Assembly: GCA_039978075.1 (NCBI GenBank)
Contig: JBDWCA010000007.1
Coordinates: 124,001 to 188,000 of the forward strand
Reading direction: 5' to 3'
Length of the DNA stretch: 64,000 nt
DNA from: Anderseniella sp039978075
GTDB taxonomy: Bacteria > Pseudomonadota > Alphaproteobacteria > Rhizobiales > Aestuariivirgaceae
Of this stretch, positions 34,630 through 43,341 are shown piece after piece. How positions within the stretch are numbered: position 1 is the first letter of the stretch; every line of letters starts with the position of its first letter. The notes below the pieces were generated by a model. It saw only the letters and a program-made list of their open reading frames with translations. It searched no databases and had not been told where the DNA came from. Both the position numbers and the translations under genes were made by a program.

Positions 34630-35403
34630 ATGATCGCCCAGATTTTCAAAAACCTAGTTTCGAGACGAAAGAGTAGCCAACAGGACACAGATCCTCGTCT
34701 TCCTGATGGCGTCCGGGTCTATGTCATTGGCGATATTCACGGCAGAATCGATCTGCTGGAACGGCTTTATGCAATGATAGAAGCTGATCGCAATGAGCGC
34801 CCGATTGGTCACTGCGTGGAGGTTTTCCTCGGCGACTATATTGATCGGGGGCCATCTTCACGAGACGTGCTGGAGTGGATGGTGAGCGGCCACAGTGTCT
34901 GCAACAAACGAATTACACTGCGTGGCAATCACGAACTTTACCTGCAGGACTTTCTTGCTGATCCGGGCGTGATAAGTGCGTGGGGGCAATATGGTGGTCT
35001 GGAAACGCTGCATTCATATGGCCTGAAGTTTCGAATGCCGATGGGAGAAGACCAATGGGCCGACATTCAGAAAGGCCTTCTGGACGTCCTGCCGTCCAGC
35101 CACCGGGTTTTCCTGGAAAACTGCATTCTGTCGGCCGGTGCCGGAAAGTATTACTTTGCACATGCCGGGGTAAACCCGGCAATTCCACTGGATGACCAGG
35201 TTGCCGCAGATCTGCTTTGGATTCGGGAGCCATTTTTGAGCCACGACAGGGTTTTGCCAAAAATAATCGTTCACGGGCATACTCCTTCAGAGAAGCCTGA
35301 AATCGAGGTTCACCGTATCGGCATTGACACAGGGGCATATATAACCGGGCGTCTGACCTGCGCGGTGCTCGAAGGAAACGAGGTGAGGTTCCTCTCAACC
35401 TAG
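34630..35403 (+). CDS. PPP-type metallophosphatase (serine/threonine-phosphatase-like)
   Basis: Calcineurin-like phosphoesterase of 257 aa with the complete PPP signature: GDIHG (about 37), GDYIDRG (about 73), RGNHE (about 98), then HAGV and VHGHTP as later metal ligands. These five motifs bind the dinuclear metal centre of bacterial Ser/Thr phosphatases such as PrpA/PrpB and also of some Tyr/His phosphatases and diadenosine tetraphosphatases. It sits just upstream of the export genes and on the same strand, with a 182-bp gap in between, so it could dephosphorylate a component of the polysaccharide machinery. That link is speculative; it has no signal peptide and should act in the cytosol. 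Confidence 0.83.
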   Translation: MIAQIFKNLVSRRKSSQQDTDPRLPDGVRVYVIGDIHGRIDLLERLYAMIEADRNERPIGHCVEVFLGDYIDRGPSSRDVLEWMVSGHSVCNKRITLRGNHELYLQDFLADPGVISAWGQYGGLETLHSYGLKFRMPMGEDQWADIQKGLLDVLPSSHRVFLENCILSAGAGKYYFAHAGVNPAIPLDDQVAADLLWIREPFLSHDRVLPKIIVHGHTPSEKPEIEVHRIGIDTGAYITGRLTCAVLEGNEVRFLST

Positions 35404-35585
35404 GGCCCTGCCCCCAATAAATACAACAAATTTACGACTTGTTAACCTTTTGGCAATCTTTGCTGACGTAGTGTTAGACCGAAGCGGCGAAATCAGAGGG
35501 GTAGTTTAGGTTACTGATTCGCTGTCGGTGGGCTTCAAAAGTCTTAAGACAAGCCGGTATCTGCCGGAATTGTCTAAGAAAGCGG

Positions 35586-36233
35586 ATGGTAAAGGTCATG
35601 ATTCCAGGGGGATTTCAGAACCGGTTCACAATACTTGCAGCGATGATCCTGCTTGCGCAATTGCTGAGTGCGTGCGGATCTTCTTCTGGCAGCTTGCAAT
35701 CTTCCGGATTGTCTGCGGCGCCTGCAAGTTATGGAGCTACGGTTCAACCAGTGCCCGCGGCGGCGGGTTCGGTGACGGCATACCAGTTGGGAGCCGGTGA
35801 CAAGGTTAAAGTCAACGTATTCGGCGAAGCCGATCTGTCCGGCGAGTTTCTGGTTGGTGACAATGGCCGAATAGACTTGCCACTCATTGGAGCGGTGCAG
35901 GCGCGCGGCCAGACCGTAACCCAGTTTCAAAATGCGGTGGTGACGAGATACTCAGGTGGTTACCTGAAAGATCCAAAAGTTTCAGTGTCGGTTCTGAACT
36001 ATCGCCCGTTCTTCATTCAAGGCGAAGTAGGCAAGGGCGGTGAATATCCCTACAAGGCCGGATTAACCATACAGAACGCTGTCGCAATTGCAGGCGGATA
36101 TACCTATCGGGCCAATACGAGCAAGGCATTTGTGCGCCGTGCCGGTCAGGATCAGGAAGTTGAAATTCAGACAAATCAACGAGTTGCGATTAACCCGGGA
36201 GATATCATCCGGGTGCCGGAACGGTTTTTCTGA
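35586..36233 (+). CDS. short polysaccharide export lipoprotein (OPX/Wza family)
   Basis: Outer polysaccharide export protein of 215 aa. A lipoprotein signal ends in LLSAC-GSSSG (Cys 30), so it should be anchored by lipid in the outer membrane. The Poly_export domain spans about 62-145 (YQLGAGDKVKVNVFGEADLSGEFLVGDNGRIDLPLIG and QARGQTVTQFQNAV) and an SLBB-like domain about 150-205 (FFIQGEVGKGGEYPYKAGLTIQNAVAIAGGYTYRA). It lacks the extra SLBB domain and the C-terminal membrane helix of E. coli Wza (about 380 aa), so it cannot form an outer-membrane pore alone. The separate beta-barrel two genes on may provide it. ATG 35598 is an alternative start. Confidence 0.87.
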   Translation: MVKVMIPGGFQNRFTILAAMILLAQLLSACGSSSGSLQSSGLSAAPASYGATVQPVPAAAGSVTAYQLGAGDKVKVNVFGEADLSGEFLVGDNGRIDLPLIGAVQARGQTVTQFQNAVVTRYSGGYLKDPKVSVSVLNYRPFFIQGEVGKGGEYPYKAGLTIQNAVAIAGGYTYRANTSKAFVRRAGQDQEVEIQTNQRVAINPGDIIRVPERFF

Positions 36234-36377
36234 TTGTGTTGGCGAGCGGGTTCGCGCAAGCGATCGAGTACTCACATCTCGTTACGGGTAAGGCGTATGC
36301 AGATCAGCCTGTAAACAATTCGTTAGTTACCATTTGGTACGATTGGACATTGACGCAATTTAGCAATTGCAGATTTC

Positions 36378-36421
36378 AAAGCCATGATGGGCTGGGTCAA
36401 AAGCCATGATTGGCTAGATTA
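36378..36421 (+). repeat. 22-bp tandem direct repeat upstream of a small exported-protein gene
   Basis: Two adjacent 22-bp units (36378-36399 and 36400-36421) agree at 18 of 22 positions. Both start with AAAGCCATGAT, and within each unit AGCC and GGCT can pair. The pair ends 13 bp before the ATG of the next gene, so it covers the ribosome-binding region. It may be an operator or an RNA control site; no family was recognised. Confidence 0.45.
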
Positions 36422-36434
36422 AAGGTGGGCGGCG

Positions 36435-36899
36435 ATGTCGGTCAAACTTATAGTATCGAGCGCGATGGGTATTGCGCTGTTTTCAGGTTTCGTACACGCA
36501 CAAAGCGTGGAAGCCTTCCTCGCCAGCTATAATCAGGACCCCGCCCTTACAATCGCGGTCTCAGATGCGGTTAGTTCAAACGTTAGAGAAGCGGAAGAGT
36601 TTTGCCGGGCTGCAGACGATGCGGTTGAGCAGGTACAGGTATATGTGGGGGCCGGTCTGGCCGGCGCGCACCAGTATTTGGTGTCGGTGAATGAAGATGC
36701 AGAGGCCAGCCGCATAAAATTGATCCTATGCACCTGCGAAAGAACCCGGGGGCAAATTCTGAGCTCCTTTGCGAATGGAATTGGTGAGCTGGAGCGCGAC
36801 GTGTGCTCAAGCGCATGGCGCGGTGTGAGCGGTGGGACACCGCCAGGCGTATTTCAAATCAATCTTGGCGGAGGCGGTAATGGCGTCAGCAGAAACTGA
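36435..36899 (+). CDS. small exported cysteine-containing protein in the polysaccharide locus
   Basis: A 154-residue protein of unknown family. A signal peptide of about 22 residues ends at VHAQ. The mature protein is helical and has four cysteines (in EEFCRAADDAV, LILCTCERTRG and RDVCSSAWRG), compatible with two disulfides in the periplasm. The C-terminus is glycine-rich (INLGGGGNGVSRN). It lies between the export lipoprotein and the barrel gene, so it may be an accessory of the export pore or a periplasmic regulator. That role is inferred from position only. Confidence 0.6.
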   Translation: MSVKLIVSSAMGIALFSGFVHAQSVEAFLASYNQDPALTIAVSDAVSSNVREAEEFCRAADDAVEQVQVYVGAGLAGAHQYLVSVNEDAEASRIKLILCTCERTRGQILSSFANGIGELERDVCSSAWRGVSGGTPPGVFQINLGGGGNGVSRN

Positions 36900-36967
36900 T
36901 TTGACCTGGCGGGTTGTTTAACCGTGCAGGCGACAAGACGAAGTTGAGATGGGGCGTGGCGGCTGAA

Positions 36968-38191
36968 ATGCGGGCGAAATTTATAATAGCAGTGCTTTGT
37001 GCAAGCGCGTGTGTTTCAGCGGGAGCATCCGCGCAGGAACACTTGCGCTTTCGGTCGGATGAGATGCCGACTGTTCGTGACAGGTTTGAAGGCCTGGGTT
37101 TGCGGGCGGGGCAATTCTGGGTTCTGCCTGACGTTGAAACCGGGTATTTTTACGATAGTAACGTTTTCGGCGAATCAGTCGGCAAAGACGGAGACTCAGG
37201 TGTCTACGTATCGCCGTCGGTTTCGCTGCGATCGGATTTTGGTCGGCACTATCTGAACCTGCGCGCCGGACTTGATCATTACGAATATTTCGATTTCTCA
37301 TCTCAAAGCCGAACGGATTTTGATGGTGAAATGGAAGCCCTTTTTGAGATCAGCCGCGATACGGTGCTCAAGGGCGGCCTGAAAGGCGGGAAATTCAACC
37401 AGGAGCCGGGAGACCTGGAATATCCGACCATCGGCGTGCCGACATCACCGGGAGAATATTACAAGTTCGATTCCTGGGCATCTCTCAAACACGCTTTCAA
37501 CAGACTGACTGTATCGGTGGGTGCAGCGTTTGACTATTTCGACTATGATGATGTCGATGGCATCGATCAGGATTTCAGAGACGGCAACGTTACTACGACC
37601 GGTGGGCGGATTTCCTATCTTGCCTCGCCCGGATACCGGATATTCGGTGATTTCCGCTATAACTGGCGCGACTACAACGGCGGTACGATTGTCGATTCAG
37701 ACGGCTGGCGCGCCCTGGCTGGTGTTGAATTTGAAGTGACCCGCCTGGTTTCAGGAGAGTTGGGTTTCGGGTACAACGAGCAAACCTACGATATTGCCGG
37801 CTCGCCGACCACATCCTCATTCAGTTATCATGGTGCGTTGACATGGAATCCTACGTCATTGATGACGGTCAAACTCAAAGCGGATCGTACCATCGAAGAC
37901 AGCACGTTCAATCAGGTGGGCCGTGTGCAGGACTCTGCCAAACTGGTTGTTGACTATGAAGTGCTGCGCGAACTGGTTTTCTCGCCATCGGTTGGTTTTT
38001 CGTACAACAATTATGAGAATTCATCTGTGGACGATATTAGAATTGAAGCCGGCGCAGAGCTCGAATACCGGGTGAACCGCTTCATGTCTGTTGGCAGCAG
38101 GTACAAATACTCCTACAGTGATGTAACTGGTCCCGGTCTTGCTGATTGGGACCGTCACTTTGTGGGTATCTATGCTAAAGCGCGCTTCTGA
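36968..38191 (+). CDS. outer-membrane beta-barrel protein of the polysaccharide locus
   Basis: An outer-membrane barrel of 407 aa with a signal peptide ending near SAGASAQEH. The mature part consists of repeated amphipathic strands rich in Tyr, Asp and Gly (GYFYDSNVF, YLNLRAGLDHYEYFDF, VSVGAAFDYFDYDDVDG, FGDFRYNWRDYNGG, SVGSRYKYSYSDVTG) and ends with FVGIYAKARF, the terminal phenylalanine recognised by the BAM complex. This is the pattern of BBP2/PF10082-like proteins found in exopolysaccharide loci. ATG 36968 is used because the upstream frame part is not signal-like. The kinase gene starts inside its last 20 bp. It may be the pore partner of the short export lipoprotein. Confidence 0.78.
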   Translation: MRAKFIIAVLCASACVSAGASAQEHLRFRSDEMPTVRDRFEGLGLRAGQFWVLPDVETGYFYDSNVFGESVGKDGDSGVYVSPSVSLRSDFGRHYLNLRAGLDHYEYFDFSSQSRTDFDGEMEALFEISRDTVLKGGLKGGKFNQEPGDLEYPTIGVPTSPGEYYKFDSWASLKHAFNRLTVSVGAAFDYFDYDDVDGIDQDFRDGNVTTTGGRISYLASPGYRIFGDFRYNWRDYNGGTIVDSDGWRALAGVEFEVTRLVSGELGFGYNEQTYDIAGSPTTSSFSYHGALTWNPTSLMTVKLKADRTIEDSTFNQVGRVQDSAKLVVDYEVLRELVFSPSVGFSYNNYENSSVDDIRIEAGAELEYRVNRFMSVGSRYKYSYSDVTGPGLADWDRHFVGIYAKARF

Positions 38192-40511
38192 TAACAGCCC
38201 TGCGGCTGGCCGTGAGGGGTACCCTGAAACATCATCTTCCTTCGGGTTTGGTGGATCGCAAGGTATTGATCTAAGGGAGATTTTTCGGATTGTACGCCGC
38301 CGCGGCCCGATGGTCGCCGTCATCGGTTTTCTGGCTGCCCTGCTGGGTGCCGTCTACGCTCTCCAGCTTACTCCCGTCTATACTGCAAAGTCGACGCTGC
38401 TGATCGATACGAATCAGAAGAACATAATTAATGCCGAAGCCATCGTTTCAGGTATTGGACGAGACAACTCCGCATTGGAAAGTGAACTTGAGCTCATCCG
38501 GTCCTATGATGTGGCCAAGCGGGTCGTCAGCAAGCTCAAGCTTGACGAACAGTCGAAAACTGAACCTTCGAGGGTTTCTGCGGTTCGGCAGCTGATTTCA
38601 CTGGTGTTCAGCCGTGAACCGGCCCCTGAACCGGTTCTCAACGAGAATCACACTGACAAGATCATTCGTTCCCTGTCGAAATCGATCGCTGTTGACCGCA
38701 AGGGTTGGACCTATGTGGTTGATATCAAATATACCTCCAGCAATCCGGTCAAGGCTGCTCAGGTGGCGAATGCATTTGCAGACGAATACCTGGTTGATCA
38801 GCTTGAAGCGAACTATGAAGTTACCCGACGTGCCAACGACTGGCTCAGTGAGCGTCTTGATGACCTGAGGAAAAAAGTACGTGAATCAGAGCGTGCCGTC
38901 GAACTGTTCAAGGTGGAAAACAACATTGTTGAGACTAACGGCTCGACGCTGAATGATCAGCAGGTTGCCAAATTGAATGAGCAGTTGATTCTGGCCCGCG
39001 CGGAATCGGCCCAGGCGCAGGCAAGATATGATCAGGTTCAAGCTGTGCGCAAAAGAGGCGGGGACATTACGGCATTTGCTGACGCCCTGCAGTCCAGTGC
39101 ACTCGCGTCTCTGAAAGGCAAAGCCTCGGAGATACGCCGTGAACTCGCCAATTTGAGTGCCAAGTATGGCAATCGTCACCCATCGGTGGTTTCCGCGCGA
39201 GCCCAACTTCAAGATGTCAGGCGTTCAATCAGTTCTGAGGCCAAGCGCATTCTGACGTCAACGGAAAACGCCCTGCAGGTTGCCGGCAGCCGTGAGAAAT
39301 CTATCGCAGCAAGCCTTGCCGAAGTCAGGGGTACTGCTTCAAGAGATGGCCAGGCGGAAGTCATTCTCAGAGAGCTTGAAAGGGAGGCGGCAGCCAACAA
39401 GGCGCTGTTTGAGTCATTTCTGTCGCGTTTCAAACAAACCAGCGAGCAGGAAAAGCTCAATACCAACAATTCGCGCGTCATTGAGCGGGCTTCCGTACCG
39501 CAAGGGCCCAGTGCCCCGAACAAGAAATCGATAGTGATATTGGCAACGATGCTTGGGTTGGGTTTGGGAGTCGGACTTGCATTCTTGCTTGAGCAACTGG
39601 ACGCAGGCTATCGCACAGCTCTTCAGATTGAAAAACATTTGGGCGTACCGGTTCTTGCAAGTATTCCGCGTTCCGATGACGAGCTGCCCGGCAGCGGAAT
39701 TGGGCGTGCGGCCCGAAAATACAATCCATTCGGTTTGCTGCCCTCCTTGTTTAGCAAGGGCGACAAGTCAGAACGGCGCATGCGAAAAAGTGACCGGGTG
39801 AGCATCAGTCGGCTGGTGGTGCAAAGGCCGCTGTCGAGTTTCACTGAAGCAGTTCGGGCGCTGAGAATGGGCATCAAGTTTGCAGATGTTGATCGGCCGC
39901 AGAAAATTGTGCTGCTTGCATCGGCGCTTCCAGGGGAGGGCAAGTCCACCATTGCGAGCAATCTGGCCTTGCATGCGGCAGCTTCAGGAGAGCGGGTGCT
40001 GATCATTGACCTTGATCTGCGCCACCCGGTGCTCACGTCATTGTATGCGCCGGATGCCAAGCAAGGAGCAGTGGAACTGTTACTTGGCGAAGTTGATCTC
40101 AAGCAGGCTATTGTGAAAGATGCTGCATCGGGTCTTCACATCCTGCCGGCGCCGCGCCGCAAGGACCTGACCCACACGGCTGAACTGCTCGGGTCAAAGC
40201 GGATGAAGGATCTGTTCGCTCATTTGAGCGGGTTTTACGATCTCATTGTTGTCGATACCTCACCCTTGCTGCCGGTTACGGACGGTCGTGCCCTGATCGA
40301 TGTTGTTGATTCTCTGGTGCTGGTAGTGAAATGGGAAACGACTGCGCGTGATGCAGTTGATGCGGCGCTCAAGCAATCGCTGGGTGCACATGCGAAATTG
40401 ACCGGTGTTGTCATGAACGATGTGGTGGCGTCGAGAGCGCGTTACTACGACTACTACAAGTCTGGCTACTACAGCAAAAAATACCCTTATTATTACGGTG
40501 GCAAGGCTTAA
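38172..40511 (+). CDS. Wzc-type polysaccharide co-polymerase with tyrosine autokinase domain
   Basis: Inner-membrane chain-length regulator and BY-kinase in one chain (779 aa). The first helix is near residues 45-65 after a Wzz region (LREIFRIVRRRGPM); a long periplasmic coiled-coil segment follows, and the second helix is near 455-480 (KKSIVILATMLGLGLGVGLAFLL). The kinase domain has Walker A LPGEGKST near 587, Walker A' LIIDLDLRHP near 610 and Walker B DLIVVDTSPLL near 690. The C-terminal tail holds ten tyrosines in about 20 residues, the usual autophosphorylation cluster. The start codon lies inside the barrel gene; no low-molecular-weight tyrosine phosphatase is encoded nearby, unlike in many Wzc loci. 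Confidence 0.9.
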   Translation: MLKRASDNSPAAGREGYPETSSSFGFGGSQGIDLREIFRIVRRRGPMVAVIGFLAALLGAVYALQLTPVYTAKSTLLIDTNQKNIINAEAIVSGIGRDNSALESELELIRSYDVAKRVVSKLKLDEQSKTEPSRVSAVRQLISLVFSREPAPEPVLNENHTDKIIRSLSKSIAVDRKGWTYVVDIKYTSSNPVKAAQVANAFADEYLVDQLEANYEVTRRANDWLSERLDDLRKKVRESERAVELFKVENNIVETNGSTLNDQQVAKLNEQLILARAESAQAQARYDQVQAVRKRGGDITAFADALQSSALASLKGKASEIRRELANLSAKYGNRHPSVVSARAQLQDVRRSISSEAKRILTSTENALQVAGSREKSIAASLAEVRGTASRDGQAEVILRELEREAAANKALFESFLSRFKQTSEQEKLNTNNSRVIERASVPQGPSAPNKKSIVILATMLGLGLGVGLAFLLEQLDAGYRTALQIEKHLGVPVLASIPRSDDELPGSGIGRAARKYNPFGLLPSLFSKGDKSERRMRKSDRVSISRLVVQRPLSSFTEAVRALRMGIKFADVDRPQKIVLLASALPGEGKSTIASNLALHAAASGERVLIIDLDLRHPVLTSLYAPDAKQGAVELLLGEVDLKQAIVKDAASGLHILPAPRRKDLTHTAELLGSKRMKDLFAHLSGFYDLIVVDTSPLLPVTDGRALIDVVDSLVLVVKWETTARDAVDAALKQSLGAHAKLTGVVMNDVVASRARYYDYYKSGYYSKKYPYYYGGKA

Positions 40512-40539
40512 GGTGGCGCGGGGCGGCAGTCCGCTTGCC

Positions 40540-41154
40540 ATGGGTCTTTTGTTGTGTCTGGGTGTGAGCATAACCGCTCTGGGCGGTTATCAGTTTTCCC
40601 GGCTGAACAATACTCATCTGCATAACGAAGTCTTGTATTCAGTGTCTCCAGGGACCCTGCAAGTCTGGCTGATGACGCTGAATGCCGCAGATCCCGAAGA
40701 CGCCGCCAGATTTGCAGACCGGTTTGTCGATATGACATTGCCACAGCGGCGCGATGCTGTTCTGGCGATCTCGCAGCCCGCCTACTTTGAGGCGATGGGC
40801 CTGAATTTTGCCGAGCGTCGCAGTTTGCAGATGTTGACTTTGCAGGCATCGGAACTCGCGCTTGCAAAGGCCCCGGCACTGGGCGATCTCTGGTTTCTGT
40901 CCGCCAAACTGCGCACTGGCCTTTATGGTTTTGATACCACGGCCCAGCGCTATCTTGAGTTGTCTTACACCTATTCGCCGAAAGAGGTGGATCTGGTGCT
41001 GGAGCGGCTGCAGATGATGTCACTCACCTGGCCGCTGCTCGACGCTCGCCTCAAAGATATCGTGCGCCATGACGTAAGAATTGTTGATCAGGCCTATCCC
41101 GAACGTGCTGCAGAGCTTCGGCAATACCTCCTCAGAGCAGGAGCAAAGCTGTGA
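40540..41154 (+). CDS. hypothetical membrane-anchored protein in the polysaccharide locus
   Basis: Unrecognised protein of about 204 aa. A single N-terminal helix (GLLLCLGVSITALGGYQFS) anchors a periplasmic, largely helical domain with repeated Ala/Leu pairs (LTLQASELALAKAPALGDLWFLSAKLRTGLYGF, RYLELSYTYSPKEVDLVLERLQ), reminiscent of TPR-like helical hairpins. It lies between the Wzc-type kinase and the ligase-like protein. A GTG at 40513, directly after the kinase stop codon, is an alternative start. The order suggests an assembly accessory of the export machinery. Confidence 0.62.
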   Translation: MGLLLCLGVSITALGGYQFSRLNNTHLHNEVLYSVSPGTLQVWLMTLNAADPEDAARFADRFVDMTLPQRRDAVLAISQPAYFEAMGLNFAERRSLQMLTLQASELALAKAPALGDLWFLSAKLRTGLYGFDTTAQRYLELSYTYSPKEVDLVLERLQMMSLTWPLLDARLKDIVRHDVRIVDQAYPERAAELRQYLLRAGAKL

Positions 41155-41200
41155 TGTGCCAGGGTGACCTATACCTGTCCGCTTCTGTTTGGAGCGTATC

Positions 41201-42586
41201 ATGAGTGCGGTTGCTTCGGTGCTGATTGCCATTGTCGTCGGCCTAAGCCCTTTCTGGCTCGGATCCAACAGACCGCTCGCCTGGAGTTTGAATGCGGTCA
41301 TGGCAGGTGGACTGCTGGTTTTCATCTGTATGTCTCTTCACCTGGAGGCACGGCGTCATCCGGCATTGATGATTTCAAAGCTCTCGGTGCCTGTTGTAAT
41401 GTTTGGCTTGGGTTTCCTGTGGGCCGTGGTGCAAATCCTGCCGCTGGGGTCTTCGACAGCAGGTCATCCCGCGTGGCAAGTGGCCGGAGAGGTGTTGGGC
41501 CGCGATGTCGCCTCGAGCATATCCATTAATCCACCGGAAACCGTTTGGGCCATATTGCGTTATCTGACTGCTGCGGCGGTTTTGTTGGGCGCCTATGTTC
41601 TGGCGCGGTCAGCTAAAAACGCGCAGACCATCCTGCGGACATTTGTAGTTATGGCCGGGCTTGCAGCGCTTTACGGGCTGACGCGACTGTCTCTGTCACT
41701 GGACAAAATCCTGTGGTTTGACGAGCCGGACAGCGGCTATCTTACGTCGGGCTTCATCAACCGCAACAGCGCTGCGACTTACTTTGGAATGGCTTGTTTG
41801 GCGAGCATGGGCCTTGTGATCCAGCATGTTCGATCAATCCTGCAATCGACGTCGCATAACACTGGCCGTGACCTGGTCAGGAAACTGTCGCTTGCCATGT
41901 CCGGCATGCTTGGTTTTGATCTTGTCCTGTTTGTATTGATGTTTGTGTCCGTACTGGCAACCGGTTCTCGCGGCGGCATCAGCTTCACGATAACGGCAAT
42001 GTTTTTCATGATAGTGCTGTACAGCGTCAAGACGACAACGCGAAGCCGGTCTGCAGGAGGTGGGCCTGCGTGGATGGCGAGCATCCTCGCCATTACGGTA
42101 CTGATCCTGGGTATTGTTGAACTGTCGGGCGGGCGGCTCATGGGGCGGCTGTTGAATCAGGGAATAGAAGCAGATTCCAGGTTGGAGACTTATGCACGAA
42201 CATGGGAGGCTGTCCGGGACTATCTGTATTCGGGTAGTGGATTAGGCACATTTCAGGATGTGTTTACGGCATACCGGCTTGAATTGTCTCCGGGCCGCCA
42301 TGTCTGGGACAAGGCTCACAATGACTATCTGGAACTGCTCCTCGGGCTGGGGCTGCCTGTCGCGACACTGGTCCTGTCGGGTTTTGCCATCTTGTTTTTC
42401 AAGGTGGCCAGAGGCTTTTTTGGACGTCACCGCGACAGCCATTACGCGGCCATTGCAGCGGCGGCCTGCGTGTTGATCGGCTTGCACTCGCTGGTTGATT
42501 TCAGTCTGCAGATTCAGGCGAACGCGCTCGGTTTTGCGTTGTTGCTGGGATTAGGGCTGGCACAATCGTGGAGCACGCGAACCTAA
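41201..42586 (+). CDS. O-antigen ligase / polymerase-like membrane protein
   Basis: Polytopic membrane protein of 461 aa with about ten to twelve helices and a large periplasmic loop in the second half, the Wzy_C/WaaL architecture. The conserved core is in TGSRGGISFTITAMFFMIVLY, followed by the loop RTWEAVRDYLYSGSGLGTFQDVFTAYR and the histidine in HNDYLELLLGLGLPVATLVLSGF, which fits the catalytic His-Asn-Asp-Tyr-Leu segment of the ligase family. It could polymerise repeat units or ligate chains. A second polymerase-like protein is encoded at 56098-57546, so the division of work is open. Confidence 0.82.
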   Translation: MSAVASVLIAIVVGLSPFWLGSNRPLAWSLNAVMAGGLLVFICMSLHLEARRHPALMISKLSVPVVMFGLGFLWAVVQILPLGSSTAGHPAWQVAGEVLGRDVASSISINPPETVWAILRYLTAAAVLLGAYVLARSAKNAQTILRTFVVMAGLAALYGLTRLSLSLDKILWFDEPDSGYLTSGFINRNSAATYFGMACLASMGLVIQHVRSILQSTSHNTGRDLVRKLSLAMSGMLGFDLVLFVLMFVSVLATGSRGGISFTITAMFFMIVLYSVKTTTRSRSAGGGPAWMASILAITVLILGIVELSGGRLMGRLLNQGIEADSRLETYARTWEAVRDYLYSGSGLGTFQDVFTAYRLELSPGRHVWDKAHNDYLELLLGLGLPVATLVLSGFAILFFKVARGFFGRHRDSHYAAIAAAACVLIGLHSLVDFSLQIQANALGFALLLGLGLAQSWSTRT

Positions 42587-42735
42587 TTGGTGTGCCGTGG
42601 CAGGAAACCTCAGTTAAATTTTTTAATATCAGTAACTTAGCTTAAGTTTTCCTGATCCCGTTTATGTGCTTTTCAAGCATATCAAGTATTGCGGCCCCAA
42701 GGGTAGATAGCTAACCTGTCGGAAATTGAGGGGCG

Positions 42736-43260
42736 ATGATTCGGATGAGCAGAGGCGACGTAGCCGGCAAGAAATGGTTTGCTGTGCGCACGCAACCCAA
42801 TCGGGAGCATCGCGCGAAACATCAGCTTGACCAGCAACAGTTTCGGACCTTCTTGCCTCTGATCGAAAAATCCGTTTGTCATGCCAGGAAAGTTCGGCAG
42901 GTTCGCTCTGCCCTGTTTCCGGGCTATCTGTTCGTTGAACTTGATCTGTCGAGGGATCAGTGGCGTTGTATCAATTCGACTTATGGCGTGTCTTGCCTGG
43001 TGATGGCCGGCGAGCGCCCTGCTATGATACCGGCAGGTGTAATTGAGTTGATAATTGACATGTCGGAAAGCAACGGGTTGGTTGATTTTACCCCTGATCT
43101 GCAACCTGGCATGAGTGTACAAATGGTGTCCGGCCCCCTGTCAGGTTTGATAGGGCAGTTGAACCGCTGCGATGCGCGCGGTCGTGTGGAAGTCCTGCTC
43201 AAAGTCATGGGCCAGGAAATCAGGGTGACGTCCAATGCCAAGGCATTGATGCCAGCCTGA
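42736..43260 (+). CDS. NusG/RfaH-like transcription antiterminator
   Basis: Specialised NusG paralogue of 174 aa inside the polysaccharide cluster. The NGN domain starts KKWFAVRTQPNREHRAKHQLDQQQFRTFLP and contains RSALFPGYLFVELDL, the hallmark of RfaH/LoaP-type proteins; the C-terminal KOW region is about residues 120-172 (LQPGMSVQMVSGPLSGLIGQLNRCDARGRVEVLLKVMG). Such paralogues bind RNA polymerase at leader sites and let it read long polysaccharide operons. ATG 42736 follows GAGGGGC. The 149-bp upstream gap is AT-rich and holds an AACTTA/TAAGTT inverted repeat (42634-42648). No ops-type element could be verified by eye. Confidence 0.85.
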   Translation: MIRMSRGDVAGKKWFAVRTQPNREHRAKHQLDQQQFRTFLPLIEKSVCHARKVRQVRSALFPGYLFVELDLSRDQWRCINSTYGVSCLVMAGERPAMIPAGVIELIIDMSESNGLVDFTPDLQPGMSVQMVSGPLSGLIGQLNRCDARGRVEVLLKVMGQEIRVTSNAKALMPA

Positions 43261-43341
43261 ACGGTAAAGAAGCTTTACGGTAACTGAGTAGAAAGGCGCC
43301 AAACCCTGGTGCTGAGAACAGACACTGGTTGTATATGCCGT

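Noticed and set aside
35451..35464. TGGCA...TTGCT, resembling a sigma-54 -24/-12 promoter upstream of the export lipoprotein gene
   Set aside because: The GG and GC elements are 10 bp apart instead of the required 12, so the geometry is wrong for sigma-54.
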